Assembly: GCA_028703995.1 (NCBI GenBank)
Contig: JAQVLU010000017.1
Location: 1 to 8,288 of the forward strand
DNA length: 8,288 nt
Origin: Minisyncoccota bacterium
Lineage (GTDB): Bacteria > Patescibacteriota > Minisyncoccia > Minisyncoccales > Minisyncoccaceae
Reading direction: 5' to 3'
A program made the translations under genes and the position numbers. The first letter of the stretch is position 1; the number at the start of each line of letters is the position of its first letter. The notes below the pieces were generated by a model. That model had not been told where the DNA came from. It worked only from the letters and a program-made list of their open reading frames with translations, and searched no databases. Shown here piece by piece: positions 1 through 5,292 of the stretch.

Positions 1-140
1 TTAACATTTTTAACATCACAAGGATTAAAAGCTTTGTAAATACTTGCTAAAGAATTATCTGTTTTAAGATTAACAAAAACAACAATTCCTAAAAGAATTA
101 AAAAAGAAACGATGATATTAATTATTTTTATTTCCTTCAT
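1..140 (-). CDS. N-terminal part of a membrane-anchored or exported protein, cut by window edge
   Basis: Reading leftward from an ATG at 140-138, the frame stays open to the window edge and gives 46 codons. The product begins MKEIKIINIIVSFLILLGIV. A short basic start and a hydrophobic stretch at about residues 6-23 look like a signal anchor or signal peptide, followed by a polar segment containing NPCD near residues 39-42. The start lies inside the end of tsaE (23-nt overlap in another frame), which suggests translational coupling in one minus-strand unit. Many Patescibacterial exported proteins, some annotated as matrixin-like metallopeptidases, begin with such an anchor followed by an NPC-type motif. 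That resemblance is from memory and weak, and no catalytic region is visible. The function is unassigned. Confidence 0.6.
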   Translation of the reverse strand, partial: MKEIKIINIIVSFLILLGIVVFVNLKTDNSLASIYKAFNPCDVKNV

Positions 141-549
141 ATGTTATTTTTCTTTTATCTTTGTCTAAATACTCAAAACAAATCTTTTTAATATCCTTTG
201 GTAGGCTTTCTTCTATATTACTTCCCCATTCAATAAAAATCAAATTTTCTTTTTTGTTTAGAATATCTTCAAATTCTAATCCAGAAACACTTTTTACTCT
301 ATAAAAATCTATGTGATAAAAGTTTTTAAAACCATTAAAATCTATTTCATATCTTTTAATAATATTAAAAGTAGGGCTCTTAATTTTAATCTTTAAAACC
401 TCTTCTAGCCCTTTGACAAAAGTTGTTTTTCCAGATCCAAGCTCTCCCTCTAAAGCAAAAACAGTAGCTTTTTTTGAGCTTGGTTTTAGGTCCAAAATGT
501 TAAGTAATAATTCTTTTGTTTCTTTTTCTGAATGAGTAATGTATTCCAT
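118..549 (-). CDS. tsaE: TsaE, tRNA t6A biosynthesis ATPase
   Basis: TsaE is the small P-loop ATPase that works with TsaB and TsaD to load threonylcarbamoyl onto A37 of ANN-decoding tRNAs in the cytoplasm. The sequence shows a Walker A loop GELGSGKTT (about residues 35-43), the family's KSPTF segment (57-61), FYHIDFYR (77-84) and the FIEW strand (105-108). Its 143 residues are normal for the family. An in-frame ATG 9 nt upstream (558) would add MKI, but a perfect TATAAT overlaps that ATG (562-557). I therefore prefer the start at 549, giving MEYITHSEKET, which resembles usual TsaE N-termini. The gene is divergent from the 626 gene, and its 3' end overlaps the next minus-strand gene. The family is certain; the start is inferred. 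Confidence 0.93.
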   Translation of the reverse strand: MEYITHSEKETKELLLNILDLKPSSKKATVFALEGELGSGKTTFVKGLEEVLKIKIKSPTFNIIKRYEIDFNGFKNFYHIDFYRVKSVSGLEFEDILNKKENLIFIEWGSNIEESLPKDIKKICFEYLDKDKRKITYEGNKNN

Positions 550-556
550 TATTTTC

Positions 557-562
557 ATTATA
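557..562 (-). promoter_or_regulatory. Putative -10 element for tsaE
   Basis: On the minus strand, a perfect TATAAT runs 562-557, ending 7 nt before the ATG at 549. No good -35 is seen at the usual distance; the candidates around 579-586 are only T-rich. A start of transcription near 549 would give a leaderless mRNA and would exclude the upstream ATG at 558. Confidence 0.45.
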
Positions 563-592
563 TCTTTTTTTAAAAAATAGAAAAGACTTAAA

Positions 593-621
593 TTGACTTT
601 TCTTCAAAAATAGACTATTTT
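593..621 (+). promoter_or_regulatory. Putative sigma70-type promoter for the 626-2768 gene pair
   Basis: TTGACT (593-598) and TATTTT (616-621) are separated by 17 nt. The -10 ends 7 nt before the second ATG (629) and 4 nt before the first (626), so the mRNA would have essentially no leader. The two divergent genes share only about 70 nt between their start codons, so this element and the tsaE -10 lie back to back. Confidence 0.5.
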
Positions 622-625
622 AAAG

Positions 626-1495
626 ATGATGATAGAAGAATTAAGAAAATCAGAAAACATAGGAATTGTCATTAAAGATGATAAAGACAAAGATATTGCT
701 TTAGTCAATCTTGCTTTTATTCTTCTTTGTTTGAAATTAAACAAAAAAATTCACTATAGATTTAATAATAGCTTACCTCTTCTTCCTATTTGCGAACCTT
801 GCCCTCAAATTGTTTTAACTGTTCAAAAACAAATCGCTGATATCTTCTACGAAAAATCTAACGAAGGGATTAAACTTTTTTTAACTCCAAAAGAAAATAA
901 TTTATCAAAAGAAGATTTTTGCTGTGAACTTAAAAATAAAGAAGAAAAAACTAATTTAGATTTAATTGTTTCTATTGGTTTTAAAAGCTTAAAAGAGCTT
1001 GAAAAAAATATTGAAAATGAATCTGTTTCCATAGAAAATACTCAAATTATCAATATTGACAATAGCCACTTAAATAAAATTTTTGGAAACATCAACTTAA
1101 TTGAAAACGGAGTTCCTCTCTCAAAAATATTTCTTAAAAACATTGAAGAAGAATTCTTAGATGAAAACATTTCTTCTCTCTTTTCTTCTGAAGGAAAAGT
1201 TGAAAGTCTTCTTAATGTTTTTTCTAAAATAGAAATAGAAAAAAATGTTTTCTTAGCCGAAATAGATAACTTAAAAGAAAACGAAATTCCTTTTATTCTA
1301 AGCACTTTAAAAGATTGTCTTTTTATTCAAAACTTTATCTTAATTTTTAATAAAAACAATTGTGTTTTTTATCTAGAAAACAAAGAAATTTTAAACAAAG
1401 TAAAAGAAACTTTTAACGCTCAAATAAAAAACAACGGTGGAATTTTTTCAAAAGAAAATCTAAGTAAAGAAGATTTAATAAATATCTTAAAATAA
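626..1495 (+). CDS. Degenerate DHH-phosphoesterase-like protein (NrnA-like fold, no catalytic motif)
   Basis: This 289-residue protein has the outline of a DHH-family phosphoesterase (NrnA/RecJ type). There is an N-terminal strand and helix (about 11-45, GIVIKDDKDKD where active members have a His/Asp motif), a central strand LDLIVSIGFKSLKELE (111-126), and INIDNSHLNKIFGNINLIE (142-160), which lines up with the usual NIDHHxxNxxxGxxNxxD signature. The DHH triad is replaced by DNS, and the other metal-binding His/Asp residues are not apparent, so a metal-dependent nuclease activity is unlikely. No signal peptide is seen. It is Lys/Glu-rich. The two possible starts, 626 and 629, are adjacent. 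The next gene, the PilB-type ATPase, starts 1 nt after its stop, so they are probably cotranscribed. The family assignment is from motif layout only; it could be another Rossmann-like fold. Confidence 0.62.
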   Translation: MMIEELRKSENIGIVIKDDKDKDIALVNLAFILLCLKLNKKIHYRFNNSLPLLPICEPCPQIVLTVQKQIADIFYEKSNEGIKLFLTPKENNLSKEDFCCELKNKEEKTNLDLIVSIGFKSLKELEKNIENESVSIENTQIINIDNSHLNKIFGNINLIENGVPLSKIFLKNIEEEFLDENISSLFSSEGKVESLLNVFSKIEIEKNVFLAEIDNLKENEIPFILSTLKDCLFIQNFILIFNKNNCVFYLENKEILNKVKETFNAQIKNNGGIFSKENLSKEDLINILK

Positions 1496-1496
1496 A

Positions 1497-2768
1497 ATGG
1501 AGGAAATTGTAGGAGAAATCCTTATCTCAAAAGAAGAAGAACTTTTTTTCAAAGAAAACATTTTAAACTTAAAAAGCTTAAGTCTTCTTTTTACTAAAAA
1601 CATTGATCAAGATATTACCTACTTAATTAAAATCTTAATGGTTGGAGCCGTTCTTCTTAAAAGCTCTGATATTCATATTGAAAGAGAGGAAGAAAAAACT
1701 ATTATTAGAATTAGAATGGACGGAATGCTTACATTAGTTACTGAAATAGAAAATGAAAGATATTTAAAAATCCTTTCTAGAATTAAGCTCTTAAGTCGTC
1801 TTAAATTAAATGTAGATAAAGAAGCTCAAGACGGAAGATTCTCTATTAAGTTTGAAGACAATGAAATTGAAATTAGAGTTTCAAGTCTTCCTTCTGAGTA
1901 TGGAGAAGCGATTGTAATGAGAATTTTAAACCCAAAAAGTTTAATTAGTTTAGAAGAGTTAGGCTTAAGAACTGATTTAGAAAAACTTTTTAATAATGAA
2001 ATTGAAAAACCAAACGGAATGATCATTGTTACTGGTCCTACTGGTTCTGGTAAAACAACTACTCTTTATGCTTTTTTAAAAAAAATAAGTAAACCGGAAA
2101 ACAAAGTTATTACCATTGAAGACCCTATTGAATACCATTTAGAAGGAATTACTCAAACCCAAGTAGACGAAAAAAAGGGTTACAGTTTTGCCTCTGGTTT
2201 AAGGTCAATTGTTAGACAAGACCCAGACACTATTCTTGTTGGAGAAATTAGAGACAAAGAAACAGCTCAAATTGCAATTCAAGCTGCTTTAACTGGACAC
2301 CTTGTTTTATCTACTTTGCACACAAACGACGCTATTTCAACTATTTCTAGGTTAGAATCTTTAGGAGAAATAGCAAGTAATATTATTCCTGCGGTCAACA
2401 TCATTATTGCCCAAAGATTAATAAGAAAACTTTGTCCAAAATGCAGTTCTCTAAGAAATATCACAAACGAAGAAAAAGAAATGTTTAAAAAAGAATTACC
2501 TTTTGTTGACACTAGTAAATTAACTAAATTACCAATAGAAGTAGGATGCGAACATTGTAACAATACTGGGTATAAGGGAAGAGTTGGTATTTTTGAAGCT
2601 TTTGTTTTAGATAATGAATTAAAAAACTTCATCTTGTCTTCTCCTTCACGCATTGGATTAAAAGAAAAAGCCATTCAAAAAGGAATGACTTTAATCAAGC
2701 AAGACGGACTTTTAAAAGTTTTAAAAAAAGAAACCACTCTTGAAGAAATCAAAAGAGTAGCAGGATAA
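1497..2768 (+). CDS. pilB: GspE/PilB-type secretion or pilus assembly ATPase
   Basis: This hexameric cytoplasmic ATPase powers extension of type IV pili or type II pseudopili. Motifs in order are SSDIHIE (56-62), Walker A GPTGSGKTT (180-188), an Asp-box VITIEDPIEYH (204-214), Walker B with ILVGEIRD (246-253, Glu250), a His-box around TGHLVLSTLHTND (266-278), and a four-cysteine zinc motif CPKC (313-316) and CEHC (351-354). The zinc motif and the EDPIE segment favour GspE/PilB over the retraction ATPase PilT, which lacks the cysteines. At 423 residues it is shorter than the usual 500-570: little of the N-terminal MshEN/GspE-N domain precedes the ATPase module. No other pilus genes are in view, so pilB versus gspE is a judgement. 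It starts 1 nt after the preceding stop with no clear Shine-Dalgarno, so coupling is likely. Its TAA overlaps the U-tract of the opposing small RNA. Confidence 0.92.
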   Translation: MEEIVGEILISKEEELFFKENILNLKSLSLLFTKNIDQDITYLIKILMVGAVLLKSSDIHIEREEEKTIIRIRMDGMLTLVTEIENERYLKILSRIKLLSRLKLNVDKEAQDGRFSIKFEDNEIEIRVSSLPSEYGEAIVMRILNPKSLISLEELGLRTDLEKLFNNEIEKPNGMIIVTGPTGSGKTTTLYAFLKKISKPENKVITIEDPIEYHLEGITQTQVDEKKGYSFASGLRSIVRQDPDTILVGEIRDKETAQIAIQAALTGHLVLSTLHTNDAISTISRLESLGEIASNIIPAVNIIIAQRLIRKLCPKCSSLRNITNEEKEMFKKELPFVDTSKLTKLPIEVGCEHCNNTGYKGRVGIFEAFVLDNELKNFILSSPSRIGLKEKAIQKGMTLIKQDGLLKVLKKETTLEEIKRVAG

Positions 2769-2779
2769 AAAAAACCATT
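2767..2779 (-). terminator. 3' U-tract and closing-stem strand of the small RNA
   Basis: On the minus strand, AATGGTT (2779-2773) runs into eight T (2774-2767). The partner of AATGGTT is 130 nt upstream, at the RNA's 5' end, and no short local hairpin is visible. Termination or processing would therefore depend on the closed long-range P1/P2 helix. The T8 tract overlaps the pilB stop codon on the other strand. Confidence 0.5.
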
Positions 2780-2797
2780 ACTAAGGAGGGGGTGACT

Positions 2798-2849
2798 TCT
2801 AGCGTACTGGCCGAAAGTTTAAGAACAATCTCGAGGAATAGTCTAGCGT
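2798..2849. repeat. 8-bp direct repeat inside the small RNA gene
   Basis: TCTAGCGT occurs at 2798-2805 and again at 2842-2849, a 44-nt period; on the RNA strand it reads ACGCUAGA. In the proposed fold, one copy lies in the unpaired segment between P4 and P5 and the other follows the 3' strand of P4. Each contains the self-complementary CUAG. Confidence 0.6.
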
Positions 2850-2897
2850 GAACCAGAGTACCCGTTACTGAAGAATGCCCCCACAATTACCCCCACC

Positions 2898-2925
2898 TCA
2901 ACAATGGTTATAAAATTAATATAAC
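2898..2925 (+). promoter_or_regulatory. Putative ruvB promoter
   Basis: TATAAC (2920-2925) matches the -10 consensus at 5 of 6 positions and ends 7 nt before the ruvB ATG. A weak -35, TCAACA (2898-2903), lies 16 nt upstream. The -10 overlaps the -10 of the opposing small-RNA promoter (2918-2923), and the -35 lies within the RNA gene. Confidence 0.4.
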
Positions 2926-2946
2926 ATAGTTTATGAAAAATGTCAA
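2918..2946 (-). promoter_or_regulatory. Promoter of the minus-strand small RNA
   Basis: Read on the minus strand, a perfect TTGACA (2946-2941), a 17-nt spacer and TATATT (2923-2918) make the best sigma70-type promoter in the window. Initiation 7 nt downstream puts +1 at the A of 2911, two bases before the closing stem of the RNA. The -35 lies within ruvB codons 3-5. Confidence 0.72.
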
Positions 2947-3928
2947 GCCTAATTGTCAAAATGATGAAATTCTTGATTCTGAATTAAGACCAAACTCTTT
3001 TAAATCCTATATCGGTCAAGAAAAAATCAAAGACAATTTAAAAATTATTTTAGCGGCCGCCAAAAAAAGAAATGAAATTCCTGACCACCTTTTATTCTAC
3101 GGACCACCAGGACTTGGAAAGACAACTTTAGCTAATTTAATTGCTAAAGAAACTCAAAGCCGAATTAAAATGATTGCCGGTCCTGTGATTGAAAAATCAG
3201 GTGATATTGTCGCTATTTTAACAAACCTCAAAGAAGGAGATGTTCTTTTTATTGATGAAATTCACAGAATTAATCACCTCATAGAAGAATATCTTTATTC
3301 CGCTATGGAAGACTTTAGACTAAATTTAATTTTAGGTAAAGGTCCAATGGCAAAAACAATTGATCTTCATCTTCCAAAGTTTACTTTAATTGGAGCCACA
3401 ACAAGAATTGATCTTTTAACTTCCCCTCTTCGAGGAAGATTTGGCGCTACTTTTCAATTAAATTTCTATTCTGAAAAAGAAATACAAAAAATAATTAAAA
3501 GATCTTCTTTAATTTTAAATACTAAAATTGAAGAAGAAGCTATTTTTGAAATAGCGAGAAGATCTCGCTTTACTCCTAGAATCGCTAACAACCTTTTAAA
3601 AAGAATGCGCGACTTCGCAGAAGTAAAAGGTAATGGCACAATCACTTATGACATTACGAAAGCCTCACTTGATTTCCTAGAAATAGATGAACTAGGTCTA
3701 GAAAAAGAAGACAGAAAGATTATATCAACTATTGTAAATAAATTCAATGGGGGTCCTGTCGGCATACAGGCATTAGCGGCAGCAACAAGTGAAGAAGAAA
3801 GAGCTATTCTAGATATTTACGAACCTTACTTAATGCAACTCAATTTAATTCAAAGAACTCCTAAAGGAAGAGCAGTTACAAAAAAAGCTTTAGAGCATTT
3901 AAAAAAATGTCCCTTCGAACAATTGTAA
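2933..3928 (+). CDS. ruvB: RuvB, Holliday junction branch-migration ATPase
   Basis: RuvB forms hexameric rings that pump DNA through RuvA-bound Holliday junctions during recombinational repair. The 331 residues are full length. They show Walker A GPPGLGKT (57-64), Walker B LFIDEIH (105-111), sensor-1 ATTR (155-158), the arginine-finger segment SPLRGRFG (164-171), sensor-2 TPRIAN (214-219) and the C-terminal winged-helix end with GGPVG (273-277) and RTPKGR (308-313). The ATG at 2933 has no Shine-Dalgarno; a TATAAC -10 lies 7 nt upstream, so a leaderless mRNA is likely. The first codons also hold the -35 of the opposing small-RNA promoter. The 3' end overlaps the lamin-tail gene by 22 nt. ruvC lies two genes downstream; ruvA is absent from this window and presumably sits elsewhere. 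Confidence 0.97.
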   Translation: MKNVKPNCQNDEILDSELRPNSFKSYIGQEKIKDNLKIILAAAKKRNEIPDHLLFYGPPGLGKTTLANLIAKETQSRIKMIAGPVIEKSGDIVAILTNLKEGDVLFIDEIHRINHLIEEYLYSAMEDFRLNLILGKGPMAKTIDLHLPKFTLIGATTRIDLLTSPLRGRFGATFQLNFYSEKEIQKIIKRSSLILNTKIEEEAIFEIARRSRFTPRIANNLLKRMRDFAEVKGNGTITYDITKASLDFLEIDELGLEKEDRKIISTIVNKFNGGPVGIQALAAATSEEERAILDIYEPYLMQLNLIQRTPKGRAVTKKALEHLKKCPFEQL

Positions 3929-4524
3929 TTTTTTTACTTCTTTTTTCTAACGTTGTTTTCGCTAAAGAAATAGTGATTAATGAGATTGCTTGGATGGGAA
4001 CGGAAAATAGTGCAAACGATGAATGGATAGAACTTTTTAATAAAACAGAAAAAGATATTTCCCTTGAAGGTTTTTCTCTTTTTCTAGACACAAAAGAGAT
4101 AAAATTAGAAGGAATCATAAAAGCTCATAATTTTTATATCTTGGAAAGAACAGACGACGGCACTCTTCCTAAAATAAAAGCTAACTTAATTTATACTGGC
4201 TCTATGAAAAATACAGGCTTAAATATCTTTCTGAAAAAGGATGGAGTTATTATCGACAACGCTCTTTTTGAAAACGGTTTTAATGTGGGAGACAACGAAA
4301 CAAAACAAACTGCCGAAAGAATTAATGAAAGCTGGCAAACCAGTTTAAATAGTGGGGGTTCTCCTCAAAATGAAAATATTGAAATTGTTTTAAAGAAGCA
4401 AGAAGAAAGTTCTTTTGAAATTAAAAAAGAAGAAACTCTTCCCTTAAAACCAATTCTTTCTCTTTCCATATTAAGTAGTCTTCTGATTATTTTCACCAAA
4501 AAACAATTATTTAAAGAATCTTGA
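3907..4524 (+). CDS. Secreted lamin-tail-domain protein with C-terminal membrane anchor
   Basis: This 205-residue protein starts inside the end of ruvB. Residues 1-19 form a signal peptide (hydrophobic core, then NVVFA and a probable cut before Lys20). Residues about 21-156 match a lamin tail domain: IVINEIAWMGT (22-32), DEWIELFN (38-45), then alternating strands and a Gly/Ser/Pro/Asn end, LNSGGSPQNEN (147-157), typical of this fold. A Lys/Glu-rich linker (about 160-178) leads to a hydrophobic segment (182-196) and a short KKQLFKES tail, so the domain should sit outside the cell, held to the membrane. Lamin tail domains in bacteria occur on surface proteins and next to nucleases; the ligand is unknown. 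The 22-nt overlap implies translational coupling to ruvB, though a functional link to repair is not shown. Confidence 0.85.
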   Translation: MSLRTIVIFLLLFSNVVFAKEIVINEIAWMGTENSANDEWIELFNKTEKDISLEGFSLFLDTKEIKLEGIIKAHNFYILERTDDGTLPKIKANLIYTGSMKNTGLNIFLKKDGVIIDNALFENGFNVGDNETKQTAERINESWQTSLNSGGSPQNENIEIVLKKQEESSFEIKKEETLPLKPILSLSILSSLLIIFTKKQLFKES

Positions 4525-4543
4525 CTTTTTTAATATTTTGTCC

Positions 4544-4572
4544 TTGAATTATAATTATAAATGTAATAAAAT
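4544..4572 (+). promoter_or_regulatory. Putative promoter for the yebC-ruvC-PBP operon
   Basis: TTGAAT (4544-4549), a 17-nt spacer and TAAAAT (4567-4572) place initiation at or just before the yebC ATG (4579), which would be leaderless. A consensus TATAAT also occurs at 4550-4555, but it lacks a well-spaced -35; the nearby TTGACT (4521-4526) is 23 nt away. Which -10 is used cannot be decided by eye. No terminator hairpin separates this from the lamin-tail gene. Confidence 0.45.
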
Positions 4573-4578
4573 AAAAAC

Positions 4579-5292
4579 ATGAGTGGACATTCACACTGGA
4601 GTACAATTAAATTTAAAAAAGGAATTGAAGACGCAAAAAGAAGCAAAGTGTTTTCTAAATTTGCAAAAGAAATTACTGTTGCCGCAAGAGACGGTGGCGG
4701 TGATTTAAATTTCAATCCTCGTTTAAGAATGGTTGTAGAAAAGGCAAAACAAGAAAATATGCCTTCTGACAATATTGATAAAGCGATTAAAAAAGGAACT
4801 GGAGAACTTAAAGGAGAAACCTTAGAAGAATTTTTATTTGAAGCTTATGGAGTTGAAGGAGTGGCTCTTTTAATAGAAGGAATTACCGATAATATGAATC
4901 GAACCATTAATGAATTAAAACAACTCATTGCTCAAAATGGAGGAAAAATGGTAGAAGCCGGAGCAATTAGATGGATGTTTGAAAAGAAAGGAGTCATCTC
5001 AATTAAAAAAGGAGAAAAAGATGACGAAGAAACAGAACTTGATTTAATTTCTGCTGGAGCTGAAGATTTTGATAAAGAAGAAGATACTTTTACTATAGAA
5101 ACAAAGGTGGAAAACCTTGATAGTACTAGAAAAAATCTTGAAAGCATGGGCTACAAAGTGGAAAATATTTCTTTATCTTGGATCCCAAAAGAAAGAATTA
5201 CTGCTAATAAAGAAAGAAACTACAAGCTCTTTGAAGCCTTAGATGATTCAGATGATGTACGCGAATTTTACTATAACTTAAATGAAGAATGA
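4579..5292 (+). CDS. yebC: YebC/TACO1-family protein
   Basis: The 237 residues carry the YebC hallmarks: an N-terminal MSGHSHWSTIKFKKG, then DAKRSKVFSKFAKEI (18-32), DGGGDLNFNPRLR (38-50), NMPSDNI (60-66), the YGVEG loop and TDNMNRT (102-108), GAIRWMF (127-133), GAEDF (155-159) and a C-terminal SWIPKERI and DDSDDVREFYYN. Older annotations call this a transcriptional regulator. The mitochondrial homologue TACO1 is a translational activator, and a ribosome-associated role is the better-supported view of the family. The gene has no Shine-Dalgarno and probably a leaderless start. Its end overlaps ruvC by 4 nt (ATGA). The yebC-ruvC neighbourhood is conserved in many bacteria, including E. coli. 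Confidence 0.95.
   Translation: MSGHSHWSTIKFKKGIEDAKRSKVFSKFAKEITVAARDGGGDLNFNPRLRMVVEKAKQENMPSDNIDKAIKKGTGELKGETLEEFLFEAYGVEGVALLIEGITDNMNRTINELKQLIAQNGGKMVEAGAIRWMFEKKGVISIKKGEKDDEETELDLISAGAEDFDKEEDTFTIETKVENLDSTRKNLESMGYKVENISLSWIPKERITANKERNYKLFEALDDSDDVREFYYNLNEE

Larger units (their letters stand above)
2767..2911 (-). ncRNA. Putative structured small RNA, unknown family
   Basis: About 145 nt, transcribed leftward from near 2911 to a T8 tract (2774-2767). Bases 2781-2910 hold 63 G/C of 130 (about 48%), against A/T-rich neighbours. Helices on the minus strand are: P1 2909-2903 with 2779-2773 (7 bp); P2 2898-2889 with 2793-2784 (one U-U mismatch, extendable by a G-U at 2899/2783); P3 2873-2870 with 2799-2796; P4 2861-2853 with 2810-2804 (2-nt bulge); and hairpin P5 2834-2829 with 2816-2811, a UU bulge, then 2826-2824 with 2819-2817 closed by a CUUA loop. 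P4 and P5 abut at 2810/2811 and could stack. The wobble pairs 2834/2811, 2830/2815 and 2899/2783 are G-U only on this strand and become A-C on the other. With the promoter and U-tract, this fixes the orientation. I see no SRP GGAA-loop core, tmRNA, RNase P P4 or riboswitch signature. A 6S-like role is possible but unproven. Confidence 0.72.

Noticed and set aside
1042..1305. Minus-strand frame opposite the DHH-like gene
   Set aside because: This is a shadow of the plus-strand coding frame, with Ser/Phe/Leu-rich reverse composition and no start signal.
2279..2674. 131-codon open frame on the minus strand inside pilB
   Set aside because: It lies wholly opposite the conserved Walker B to C-terminal region of pilB. 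Its hydrophobic composition is what reverse reading of Lys/Glu-rich A/T-rich coding gives.
2878..2896. G-quadruplex on the minus strand
   Set aside because: Only two G5 tracts plus one distant GGG are present, which is too few for a stable intramolecular quadruplex, and one tract has a good C5 partner.
2767..2911. Known RNAs: SRP RNA, tmRNA, RNase P, 6S, glmS
   Set aside because: There is no GGAA-capped SRP core and no tmRNA or glmS signature. It is too short for RNase P despite a GAGGAATAGTC stretch on the plus strand. 6S remains only a shape-based possibility.
2875..2913. Plus-strand 12-codon ORF rich in proline (MPPQLPPPQQWL) upstream of ruvB, resembling a leader peptide
   Set aside because: The prolines come from the two C5 tracts, which are explained by helix P2 of the minus-strand RNA. 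It has no Shine-Dalgarno, and the putative ruvB promoter initiates downstream of most of it.
2769..2932. Plus-strand riboswitch or 5' leader regulating ruvB
   Set aside because: The promoter, U-tract and G-U wobble pairs all point to the minus strand, and the likely ruvB start is leaderless. No known aptamer motif was recognised.
4530..4772. 80-codon minus-strand frame over the yebC promoter and start
   Set aside because: It overlaps the highly conserved YebC N-terminus, has no family resemblance and ends in the A/T-rich promoter.
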